Assembly: GCA_003671065.1 (NCBI GenBank)
Contig: QWPU01000229.1
Location: 1 to 5,247 of the forward strand
DNA: 5,247 bases
Direction of reading: 5' to 3'
DNA from: Planctomycetota bacterium
GTDB lineage: Bacteria; Planctomycetota; Phycisphaerae; Phycisphaerales; SM1A02
Under the pieces are notes generated by a model. That model searched no databases and was not told the DNA's origin. It was given only the letters and a program-made list of their open reading frames with translations. Made by a program: the position numbers and the translations under genes. This document shows, one piece after another, positions 1 through 5,247 of this stretch (positions are counted from its first letter, which is position 1; each line of letters begins with the position of its first letter).

Positions 1-1
1 G

Positions 2-673
2 AGCGATCCGTCACGCCTCACTGCCGCGCGTATGGTCGAAGATCTCGGGCTTGATCACGCGGTGTTTGCGCAACGCGCCGCAGAGCATGCCTGGACACGA
101 CTCGCGGCGCTTCCAACCCACGCTTCCAGTTCAACTGCGCTGGCCGCTTGGTGGCTTGATCGCCTCGCAGCAACGGACACGGATCTGCCGCGACCCACGC
201 TCATCGAGCAGCGCACCGCCGTCGACACCATGCGTCGCAACCTCACGCTTTCCAACGATGACGCCGGCGCGCTCACCTCATTGCTCGCCGCCCGCGAAGC
301 ACTGCTCGACGATTTCACTCAGCTCACTCTCGCGCAGCGCGTTCGTGTGAGTTCTCGTCCAGGTTTTGACGAGGCGCTCGCCGTGTTGGCGGGTGAATGC
401 CCCGACCGTTGTAGCCTTTTGAGGGCACAAATCGATCGAGAAAATCCGCTCCGAGCGCTTCCAGAACCGCTCCTCAACGGAAGCATGTTGCTTGCGGAAG
501 GTATGCAGGCAAGCCCTATATTCAAGGTGATTTTGGACGAAACGCTCAACGCGCAGATCGAGGGGCAGATCGATTCGGCCGCGGCCGCGCTGCAGTTTGC
601 ACGGCAAATTGTCTCGACCTCAGGCGCGCGCGACGGTCGCCAATCCCGCGGCTCCACCGATCGCACTCCATAA
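2..673 (+). CDS. 3' end of an unidentified protein gene (223 residues visible)
   Basis: The reading frame is open from the first bases of the window through 673 (TAA). The first ATG, at 32, has no convincing ribosome site before it, and the ten codons upstream are open and have the same GC-rich third positions. I therefore read this as the C-terminal part of a longer gene that starts before the window. I do not recognise the product. The visible part is rich in Ala, Leu, Arg and Asp/Glu and looks mostly alpha-helical and soluble, with no membrane segment. Examples are the amphipathic stretches around codons 40-60, 80-105 and 185-205 of the visible part. There are two close cysteines in ECPDRC. 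The last 18 or so residues are polar, rich in Arg, Ser and Gly, and probably disordered. No enzyme motif is visible. The next gene begins about 170 bases later on the same strand, so shared transcription is possible but not shown. Confidence 0.72.
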   Translation, partial: SDPSRLTAARMVEDLGLDHAVFAQRAAEHAWTRLAALPTHASSSTALAAWWLDRLAATDTDLPRPTLIEQRTAVDTMRRNLTLSNDDAGALTSLLAAREALLDDFTQLTLAQRVRVSSRPGFDEALAVLAGECPDRCSLLRAQIDRENPLRALPEPLLNGSMLLAEGMQASPIFKVILDETLNAQIEGQIDSAAAALQFARQIVSTSGARDGRQSRGSTDRTP

Positions 674-760
674 AGAATTTGGCCTCTCGCGAGTGATCAT
701 CGGCCGAGAAATCGCGCCAAGATTTCGCGTCTCAACGCAAGAATGTCTCGCAACCAATGT

Positions 761-778
761 GGAGGTGGGGGTAGGATG
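761..778 (+). promoter_or_regulatory. Shine-Dalgarno-like site before an alternative ATG of the next gene
   Basis: GGAGGTGGGG at 761-770 lies 10 bases, counted from the end of GGAGG, before an in-frame ATG at 776. This is the best anti-Shine-Dalgarno match in the window. Using it would give the downstream protein a 22-residue N-terminal extension rich in Arg, His and Phe ahead of its signal peptide. I prefer the ATG at 842, but this site keeps the question open. Planctomycete-like genomes often use Shine-Dalgarno signals sparingly, so strength alone does not decide the start. Confidence 0.4.
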
Positions 779-825
779 CGTCTTCTCAGGTCGATGTCCG
801 ACCTTTCGCGCCATCACTTTGAGTA

Positions 826-834
826 CTTTCGAGA
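826..834 (+). promoter_or_regulatory. CTTTCGAGA box before the preferred start of the pseudoprotease gene
   Basis: CTTTCGAGA lies 7 bases before the ATG at 842. The same nine bases lie 6 bases before the ATG of the downstream paralogue (2165-2173), and both boxes are preceded by GAG plus a pyrimidine and A. The purine run GAGA could act as a weak ribosome-binding site. The match between paralogues supports 842 as the true start. It could instead be residual homology from the duplication. Confidence 0.45.
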
Positions 835-841
835 ACACTTC

Positions 842-2026
842 ATGCGACGCATCCCGCAAGCATCCTTCCGAACTCTCGCACTCACCGCGCTCACGAGCGC
901 GACTCTCCTCTGCCTCGCAGCGAGTCCAGTCGCTCTCGCGCCGCTAGCACTCGCAGTTGACGGCGCGCCGCTTCCCTCGACTCTGAGCGCGCCGAAGATC
1001 TATGTCTTCCCGATGGAAGGTCAGATGGGAACCGACATCTCGCCGCAACTCGTTGACATCATGATCAAGGACATCAAGAAGCAGAAGCCGGACATTCTGG
1101 TCATGCAGTTGAAGAGCGCGGATATCGACCGCAACGACTATCTCAAGAACGACGATCCTAAGGAATTCGGCAAGCCGATGATCGAGGAGTATCGCGACAT
1201 GGTGCGCAAGATCCACGAGGATCTTCCAGAGATCCCGCAGATCATGTGGGTTGAAGACTCGGTCGGTTTCTCATCGCTCATCGCGCTTGGTTGGCCAAAC
1301 ATGTACATGAAAAGCGACGCGCGCTTGTGGGGTCTGCAAGGTGTTGCGCGACTCGCAGGCGGTTGGACCGACCCCGATGTCGCAGCAAAAATGCTCGCGG
1401 CGTGGACAGGCATCGGTAAGGGCATCATTCAAATCGGCGGATACCCGCTTGAACTCGGTGATGCGATGATCTTCCCTGAGAGGTTGCTCAGCGTGAAGTT
1501 TGACGGTCGCACGGTGGCTTGGCTCAACGACACCACAGGCGTGTGGATTGTGGACGGCAGCAACGAAGGCGTTGTGAATTTCGAAGCGACGATTGCTGAA
1601 GACACGCTGCTGTCTGACGGCACCGCTGACAGCCTTGACGATCTCATGTTCCTTCTGGGTTACCGCGAGTACACGCAGACCGAGAGTGGACCGAAGCTTG
1701 CAAAGCAATATGTCGCTGACTGGCGCAAGGCGCTTGAACGCTGCGAAGAGCTTGCTGGTGAAATTGAAAGCATGGAGCCAACCGTTCAGGGTCTCACCAA
1801 GGCGAAGGGCGCGCTTGAGAAGATTCTTGCGGCGATGAAGCAGTATCCCGCGGTGCAGACACGCCTCGGCAATAAGCAGAGCGATATTGAAATCATGATC
1901 GACAACATCAAGAAGGACATCCAGCGCGCGAAGGATGCAGGCAAGGGCAATGGCGGAAGTGGCGGTGGTGGCAACAGTCGCGGACTCGGCGGTGGCGGCA
2001 TGGGCGGTCGACGACCACCTGGTTGA
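842..2026 (+). CDS. Exported ClpP/NfeD-like protein, predicted catalytically inactive
   Basis: The product has 394 residues from the chosen ATG. Residues 1-38 form a signal peptide: Arg-Arg at 2-3, a long hydrophobic Ala/Leu stretch, and likely cleavage after ALA at 38. The protein therefore acts outside the cytoplasm. From about residue 50 to 280 there is a crotonase-fold, ClpP-class core like that of NfeD/SppA proteases. It opens with IYVFPMEG, continues with a beta strand ILVMQL, and contains GGYPLELGDAM and SDGTAD (258-263). Aligned without gaps to the neighbouring paralogue, the DSPGG motif is replaced by KSADI (91-95) and the candidate nucleophile Ser by Gly142. Ser144 and Ser145 lie close by but out of register. 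Loss of activity is inferred from this. Residues about 280-366 look helical and charged, perhaps a coiled coil, with the only mature cysteine at 301. Residues 367-394 are a Gly-rich tail (16 of 28) ending RRPPG. The start at 842 puts the signal peptide at the N-terminus and has the box shared with the paralogue; ATG codons at 776 (good Shine-Dalgarno match) and 794 are alternatives. Confidence 0.85.
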   Translation: MRRIPQASFRTLALTALTSATLLCLAASPVALAPLALAVDGAPLPSTLSAPKIYVFPMEGQMGTDISPQLVDIMIKDIKKQKPDILVMQLKSADIDRNDYLKNDDPKEFGKPMIEEYRDMVRKIHEDLPEIPQIMWVEDSVGFSSLIALGWPNMYMKSDARLWGLQGVARLAGGWTDPDVAAKMLAAWTGIGKGIIQIGGYPLELGDAMIFPERLLSVKFDGRTVAWLNDTTGVWIVDGSNEGVVNFEATIAEDTLLSDGTADSLDDLMFLLGYREYTQTESGPKLAKQYVADWRKALERCEELAGEIESMEPTVQGLTKAKGALEKILAAMKQYPAVQTRLGNKQSDIEIMIDNIKKDIQRAKDAGKGNGGSGGGGNSRGLGGGGMGGRRPPG

Positions 2027-2060
2027 GGCTCATTTGGTGGTAGTTGATTGGGTTCACACG

Positions 2061-2102
2061 ACGATTCATGTTTTACGATTTATGTCTTACGATTCCGTTT
2101 AA
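2061..2102 (+). repeat. Three 14-base tandem repeats in the gap before the protease-like gene
   Basis: Three units start at 2061, 2075 and 2089, each beginning ACGATT: ACGATTCATGTTTT, ACGATTTATGTCTT and ACGATTCCGTTTAA. Units 1 and 2 agree at 12 of 14 bases. Unit 3 matches unit 1 well if one base is removed (ACGATTC, then CGTTT). The run is clearly more AT-rich than its surroundings and sits 78-119 bases before the ATG at 2180. Repeated sites on one face of the helix would need about 10.5-base spacing, so 14 bases is not ideal for stacked operators. It may be an AT-rich promoter region, a multi-site operator or a neutral microsatellite-like run. Confidence 0.65.
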
Positions 2103-2164
2103 CTTTGATTTCACTTCACGAGCATTCACTCCTACTCAGTTCGCCTAGCAGGCACGCTGAGCAT

Positions 2165-2173
2165 CTTTCGAGA
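2165..2173 (+). promoter_or_regulatory. CTTTCGAGA box before the start of the protease-like gene
   Basis: CTTTCGAGA lies 6 bases before the ATG at 2180 and is identical to the box 7 bases before the paralogue's ATG at 842. It supports 2180 over the upstream in-frame ATG at 2048. That upstream start would put 44 unrelated residues before a well-formed signal peptide and would also place the AT-rich repeats inside the gene. GAGA may serve as a weak ribosome-binding site. Confidence 0.45.
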
Positions 2174-2179
2174 CGAATC

Positions 2180-3523
2180 ATGAATACCCATTGGAACCTT
2201 CCGTCTGCTTCGCGAAAACTCGCGACCGCATCCGTCGCGCTCGCCATCTTCGCAACAACACCAGCGATCGCAGGCGATGTGAAACTCGCTAGCGGCGGCG
2301 TATGGCGCGGTGATGCGGGCGCTCAAGTGCGTGTGACCTACACGCTCAACAGCAAAGAGTTGACGCTCGAAGGCAAGGTCGTGAAGACCGACAAGGCGTT
2401 CATCGTGGTTGAAGTCACCGAAGGCACGAAGACTGTCAAGAAGACGATCAGTTCGTACGACTTGAAGAAGATCGAAACGCTTGACGTGACTGCAGCAGCT
2501 TCCACTGCGCCAGCGACTCCTACTGCGCCAAAGACTCCTACTGCGCCAACAACTTCCACTGCCGCAACAACTTCCAAGCCAGTCACTGCAGCAACTTCAC
2601 CAGTCGTTGCTTCGAGTTCAGGTGTGCCGAACATCTTCGTGCTTCCTTGGGAAGGCATGGTTGGGCTTGGTGCGCGTCATAACGAAATCGAAGCCATCGG
2701 CATCGAAGCCGACAAGTACGGACCAGGTCAAATCATCGTGCTCCTTGTCGATAGTCCCGGCGGCATGGTGGTCGAAGGTGATCGCGTTCACGAGACGATG
2801 AAGAAGTTGCGCGAGCGCCATCGCGTTGTCGCGTGGATTAAGAAAGCGATTTCAGCCGCGGCCTTTACCAGCCTGCACTGCGACGAGATTTACTTCATGC
2901 GTTGCGGCGCACTCGGATCCATCACGATGTTTGCGGGTCAAACTGCAATTTCGGGGAAAGAGCTTGACGCATGGCTCGATAAACTCGGCGAAGTCTGCGA
3001 GTACGGCGGTCGTCCAGCGGTTGTCGGTCAAGCGATGGTGACGAACCCGATTCTCTGCAGTTACGACCGCGATGAAGAAGGCAACATCACTTGGTACGAC
3101 ACGCTTGAAGGCAAGTACGACCTCTCTGATGCAAGCCAGAACCTCACACTCAACGCCGAAAACGCGTTGCATTGCAAGTTCTCTGACGGCACTGCTGACA
3201 CAGTCGCGGAACTCGCTGTCTGCCTTCAACTCAAGGAGTGGAAGGAAGTAAGTGATATCGGTCGAAAGATCCACGCGAACTGGCAGAAGTTGGTGAGCGA
3301 CTGCGAAGATAGCGTTCCGCGCGTCCTGAACGATTTGCAGAATCCATCGGGCAGCAACGCGATCGAACAAGCGCAGAGTCAGGTCAAGGCTCTCACGAAA
3401 TTGCTTGAGTGGTGGCGCAAGTGCGAGCCGTGCGTGATGATGGCTGGCGTTCCTTCTGAGGAAGCGCTGGAAAAGGGTCTTGAAGAAGCGAAGAAGCGAC
3501 TGAAGGATATGAAGAAAGACTGA
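2180..3523 (+). CDS. Exported ClpP/NfeD-class serine protease-like protein
   Basis: The product has 447 residues. Residues 1-31 are a signal peptide (Arg-Lys at 12-13, hydrophobic core, cleavage after AIA). Residues about 32-100 form a small beta-rich domain (VRVTYTLNSKELTLEGKVVK, then a strand IVVEV) that could be an Sm- or SH3-like barrel. Residues about 100-141 are a Thr/Ala/Pro linker with hexapeptide repeats. The core at about 143-350 follows NfeD/SppA order: IFVLPWEG, strand IIVLLV, DSPGG (191-195), ISAAAFTS with candidate nucleophile Ser225, GALGS, GGRPAVVGQAMV (like the GRN...AEAMV helix of NfeD), LTLNAENAL and SDGTAD (335-340). Lys260 or Lys268 could complete a Ser-Lys dyad; which one is uncertain. 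Residues about 355-447 look helical and Lys-rich, with CEPC at 415-418. The mature protein has nine cysteines, unusual for an exported protein. Classical NfeD proteins end in membrane helices and an OB-fold; neither is seen here. The substrate is unknown. A terminator follows directly. A pseudo-active or non-proteolytic crotonase-fold role remains possible. Confidence 0.87.
   Translation: MNTHWNLPSASRKLATASVALAIFATTPAIAGDVKLASGGVWRGDAGAQVRVTYTLNSKELTLEGKVVKTDKAFIVVEVTEGTKTVKKTISSYDLKKIETLDVTAAASTAPATPTAPKTPTAPTTSTAATTSKPVTAATSPVVASSSGVPNIFVLPWEGMVGLGARHNEIEAIGIEADKYGPGQIIVLLVDSPGGMVVEGDRVHETMKKLRERHRVVAWIKKAISAAAFTSLHCDEIYFMRCGALGSITMFAGQTAISGKELDAWLDKLGEVCEYGGRPAVVGQAMVTNPILCSYDRDEEGNITWYDTLEGKYDLSDASQNLTLNAENALHCKFSDGTADTVAELAVCLQLKEWKEVSDIGRKIHANWQKLVSDCEDSVPRVLNDLQNPSGSNAIEQAQSQVKALTKLLEWWRKCEPCVMMAGVPSEEALEKGLEEAKKRLKDMKKD
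2498..2569 (+). repeat. Four in-frame 18-base repeats encoding a Thr/Ala/Pro linker
   Basis: Four 18-base units start at 2498, 2516, 2534 and 2552, with a decayed fifth from 2570. They share the core ACTYCNACTGCGCCA with small changes; the second and third have identical first 15 bases. They encode ASTAPA, TPTAPK, TPTAPT and TSTAAT (residues 107-130), then TSKPVT. This makes a flexible linker between the N-terminal beta domain and the ClpP-like core. Because the units are multiples of three, copy number can change without breaking the frame. Confidence 0.85.
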
Positions 3524-3590
3524 CCTCAAGAATCGTGGCTTGCGAACGCACTTCGCGATTGCTGCGTGACTCGCTCTAGAACAACCAATC

Positions 3591-3624
3591 AAACCGCCTC
3601 GCATTCGTGGGGCGGTTTTCTTTT
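3591..3624 (+). terminator. Intrinsic terminator after the protease-like gene
   Basis: AAACCGCC at 3591-3598 pairs perfectly with GGCGGTTT at 3611-3618. The stem continues inward through 3599-3602 with 3607-3610, including two G-T pairs, to a four-base loop ATTC. The run TTTTCTTTT (3616-3624) follows on the + strand. It lies 68 bases after the stop at 3523 and ends 52 bases before the next gene. It therefore closes the tandem-pair block and implies that the membrane protein gene has its own promoter or depends on readthrough. Confidence 0.88.
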
Positions 3625-3676
3625 CACGCGTGTTTCCTCAGTTGCGCGTTTCTCTTGTCGCAGCGACGATGAGCTA

Positions 3677-4330
3677 ATGACCGAGCCAACGCACTCATCG
3701 ACTCCGACAGATCCATACGCGCCATACCCTGAAGCAACTGATGAACCGCCGATGCGCTGGGCCGTCGTATTCGGCATTCTCTCGCTCGCGATCGGCGTGT
3801 TTGGAATGTGCTTCCAAACTCTTGGCGCCGTCGGTAGTGTGGCCATGGACAAGCTGCTCGGCTTCGCGGGCATGGAAATCTCACCTGCACCATCGATCAT
3901 CGCGTGGACTGGCGGCATTCAAGCGGTCATCAATGCGCTACTCGGGATCGTGCTCATCGTCGGCGCTTGGAATCTTCTCATGCGCAAACCGATCGGTGTC
4001 AAACTCGTGCGCACCTGGGTGATTGCGCGCCTCGTCATGGTGGTCATCGGTTTCGCGGCTGCGATGCTCACGATGAAGGCGAACATCGAATGGCAAGTCG
4101 TGATGACTGGCGAGATTCGCGAATCTGTTCGCAAGATGGGCACCGTAAAAGAGGCTGACTTACCGCCGCTCATCAATGAGGCTGAGGCGCAACAGAAAAC
4201 GGTGTGGGCAATCGGTGGCGCGACGCTCGCGTTTGCGATCTGGCCACTCGTCATGGGCTATGTGCTGTCGCGACCGCGCGTGAAGAGGGATCTAGAGGCG
4301 TGGGAAGCGGCGGCGCGCGATGCGGTGTGA
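3677..4330 (+). CDS. Small membrane protein with four predicted helices, function unknown
   Basis: The product has 217 residues. The N-terminal 26 residues are hydrophilic and rich in Pro, Thr and Tyr (DPYAPYPEATDEPP), with no signal peptide. Hydrophobic segments at about 28-56, 74-101, 110-133 and 176-197 are predicted membrane helices. A polar loop of about 40 residues (134-175) lies between the third and fourth, and the charged C-terminus (RPRVKRDLEAWEAAARD) is probably cytoplasmic. With four helices both ends would be on the same side. I see no catalytic or transport motif and do not recognise the family. The layout resembles small conserved membrane proteins often called DUF proteins in Planctomycetes; this is an impression only. 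The start at 3677 is chosen because upstream in-frame starts would lie before or inside the terminator hairpin. GATGAG just before the ATG is a weak ribosome-site candidate. The gene converges on the ABC permease gene, with 28 bases between the stop codons. Confidence 0.78.
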   Translation: MTEPTHSSTPTDPYAPYPEATDEPPMRWAVVFGILSLAIGVFGMCFQTLGAVGSVAMDKLLGFAGMEISPAPSIIAWTGGIQAVINALLGIVLIVGAWNLLMRKPIGVKLVRTWVIARLVMVVIGFAAAMLTMKANIEWQVVMTGEIRESVRKMGTVKEADLPPLINEAEAQQKTVWAIGGATLAFAIWPLVMGYVLSRPRVKRDLEAWEAAARDAV

Positions 4331-4350
4331 CGGGCGTCTGATCGCCGTCA
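4328..4350. terminator. Hairpin between convergent genes, possible weak terminator
   Basis: TGACGGGCG (4328-4336) and CGCCGTCA (4343-4350) form an eight-pair stem with one bulged G and the six-base loop TCTGAT. The left arm includes the TGA stop of the membrane protein gene. The hairpin stands between two convergent stops (4330 and 4359), where a shared terminator would be expected. Neither strand shows a T run after the stem, so intrinsic termination would be weak. It may instead block converging polymerases or protect mRNA 3' ends. Confidence 0.4.
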
Positions 4351-4358
4351 GAATCTAC

Positions 4359-5246
4359 TCACCCAACTTCGCGTCGCTGAAACAAGATCGTCGCAACCGC
4401 GAGCAATCCTGAGACGAGCGCCAGCGTGTAGGGCACGGTGTATGCGATGTAGTCGAGCGGAATCGAACGCTTCTGCGTCAACGCATCACTGAGCCAAAAC
4501 GCCTGGAAATTAGGCAGTGCCGCGCGAAGGAACGACACGAGCATCCACCATGCGCGATCACCCATCGTGGCCGCGCTGCCATCGGCCGCACCGTTGGCGA
4601 GCACTGCGCTCGCATCAATCAGCGTGCGTCCGAGCATCCAATCGCTCAGCAGTCCGAGCATAAAGATCGACACAACAATCGTGAGCGTGAGCACTTGCCC
4701 AAGACGCGTGCTCGCCGCAATCGCAACCGCGTTGAGTACCAGCGTTGCAAACGACATGAGCAGTAGTGCTTTCCAAATCTCTGGCTCAAACTGCGTCGAG
4801 ATCGCGACCGAATTGAACTCCGCGTCAAAGAACAGGCTCATGAGATAGGCCAGTCCCAACAACGGCACCGAGAGGCTCAGCGTCCACGCCGAAAAGCTGC
4901 GGCCGTAGAAGTAATTCATCCACGCGCCCGCCATCACCGACGCAATCACCGCAGCACCGCCGAAGAAGATCACAGGCAGATGAAACGGATCGCGCGCGGT
5001 TTGCAGCGTGCCGTGGACTTCCACAAGCGCGAACACGAGGCTCAAGATCGCAAGCGACAACACCATCGATACCGACACGCCCAGAAACTTGCCAACAATG
5101 AAGATCGGCCGCGGGACGGGCTTGCTCACCACCGTCAAGACGGTGCGATTCTCGATTTCGCGTGAGAGCACATTTGTGGCAAGAAACGCGGCAAGAACCG
5201 CGGTCGCGAGGAAGACTGTCGACAGGCCGATGTCCACGAACATCCG
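4359..5246 (-). CDS. ABC-2 type transporter permease, N-terminus beyond the window
   Basis: This is the membrane subunit of an ABC transporter, expected to pair with a separate ATP-binding protein in the cytoplasmic membrane. The frame is open to the window edge. The ATG at 5241-5243 is probably internal, since the family normally has an additional N-terminal membrane helix before this point. Numbering from that Met, a hydrophobic helix (about 6-26) is followed by the family-typical cytoplasmic signature SREIENRTVLTVVSKPVPRP and then GKFLG. About six further hydrophobic segments follow, including VSMVLSLAILSLVFALV, FFGGAAVIASVMAGAW, LLLMSFATLVLNAVAIAA and VLTLTIVVSIFMLGLL. A longer polar stretch precedes the last helix (YTVPYTLALVSGLLAVATIL), and the protein ends in FQRREVG, a common ending in this family. 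The visible part is 295 residues. The substrate cannot be told; NosY-, GldF- and antibiotic-exporter-type permeases all share these traits. An ATP-binding gene would be expected upstream of this gene, to the right of the window. Confidence 0.88.
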   Translation of the reverse strand, partial: RMFVDIGLSTVFLATAVLAAFLATNVLSREIENRTVLTVVSKPVPRPIFIVGKFLGVSVSMVLSLAILSLVFALVEVHGTLQTARDPFHLPVIFFGGAAVIASVMAGAWMNYFYGRSFSAWTLSLSVPLLGLAYLMSLFFDAEFNSVAISTQFEPEIWKALLLMSFATLVLNAVAIAASTRLGQVLTLTIVVSIFMLGLLSDWMLGRTLIDASAVLANGAADGSAATMGDRAWWMLVSFLRAALPNFQAFWLSDALTQKRSIPLDYIAYTVPYTLALVSGLLAVATILFQRREVG

Positions 5247-5247
5247 C

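Noticed and set aside
708..726. Small inverted repeat GAAATC/GATTTC and the nearby palindrome CTCGCGAG at 686-693
   Set aside because: A six-base stem with a seven-base loop and no T run is expected by chance; not called a terminator or operator.
908..920. Lipobox-like TLLC in the signal peptide of the first paralogue
   Set aside because: Leu directly before the Cys is not accepted in normal lipoboxes (Gly, Ala or Ser expected), and the hydrophobic stretch continues past it; read as an ordinary signal peptide.
1271..1708. Open frame of 145 codons on the - strand inside the first paralogue
   Set aside because: Shadow of the + strand coding region; no start signal and no recognisable domain.
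2044..2138. Possible sigma-70 promoters (TTGATT at 2044 and at 2105) before the protease-like gene
   Set aside because: Neither has an acceptable -10 at 16-18 bases spacing. The region is AT-rich, but no specific promoter can be defended.
2048..2179. Upstream ATG adding 44 residues to the protease-like protein
   Set aside because: The extension covers the AT-rich tandem repeat, has unlike codon use, and would bury the signal peptide. The ATG at 2180 has the box shared with the paralogue.
2852..3604. Long open frame of 250 codons on the - strand over the protease-like gene
   Set aside because: It lies opposite a well-supported coding region with a signal peptide and family motifs. It has no ribosome site, starts across the + strand terminator, and gives an unrecognisable Arg/Leu-rich product. 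Antisense frames are often open in GC-rich genes.
3642..3670. Possible -35/-10 pair (TTGCGC, 17 bases, GACGAT) before the membrane protein gene
   Set aside because: The -10 matches the consensus at only three of six positions. A promoter is expected here, but this one is not supported.
3566..3676. Upstream GTG extension of the small membrane protein
   Set aside because: It would run straight through the terminator hairpin and T run, so translation almost certainly begins at the ATG at 3677.

Overview
The window comes from a bacterial chromosome of moderately high GC (I judge just under 60% by eye). There are long coding regions with GC-rich third positions and no RNA genes, transposases, integrases or CRISPR repeats. 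The secreted ClpP/NfeD-like proteins with low-complexity linkers, and a small membrane protein with a Pro/Tyr-rich N-terminus, resemble what I know from Planctomycetota, perhaps the Phycisphaerae. That placement is inference, because no phylogenetic marker gene is present.

Layout: (1) At the left edge is the 3' end of a + strand gene of unknown function (2-673). (2) Two + strand genes follow in tandem (842-2026 and 2180-3523). Both encode exported proteins with a ClpP/crotonase-like (NfeD/SppA-type) core followed by a charged helical C-terminal region. The second keeps the DSPGG oxyanion-type motif and the candidate nucleophile Ser225. The first has KSADI and Gly142 at the aligned places and looks like a pseudoprotease. 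A strong intrinsic terminator (3591-3624) ends this block. (3) A small four-helix membrane protein follows on the + strand (3677-4330). (4) On the - strand, convergent with it, is most of an ABC-2 type transporter permease (4359-5246), whose N-terminus lies beyond the right edge.

How the genes may work together: the tandem pair is the only evident functional unit. The proteins are clear relatives: both have V.P.EG near the start of the core, GG.P...G.AM, SDGTAD, and a conserved Cys in the first C-terminal helix. Their start regions also share the box CTTTCGAGA. A plausible model is an exported active/inactive pair in which the inactive member acts as partner, scaffold or regulator. The 153-base gap between them holds three 14-base AT-rich tandem repeats and could carry separate regulation for the second gene. 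The ABC permease would need an ATP-binding partner, probably upstream of it outside the window.

No gene-free stretch exceeds 300 bases. The gaps are 674-841 (alternative start codons and a Shine-Dalgarno-like site), 2027-2179 (tandem repeat), 3524-3676 (terminator) and 4331-4358 (part of a hairpin).
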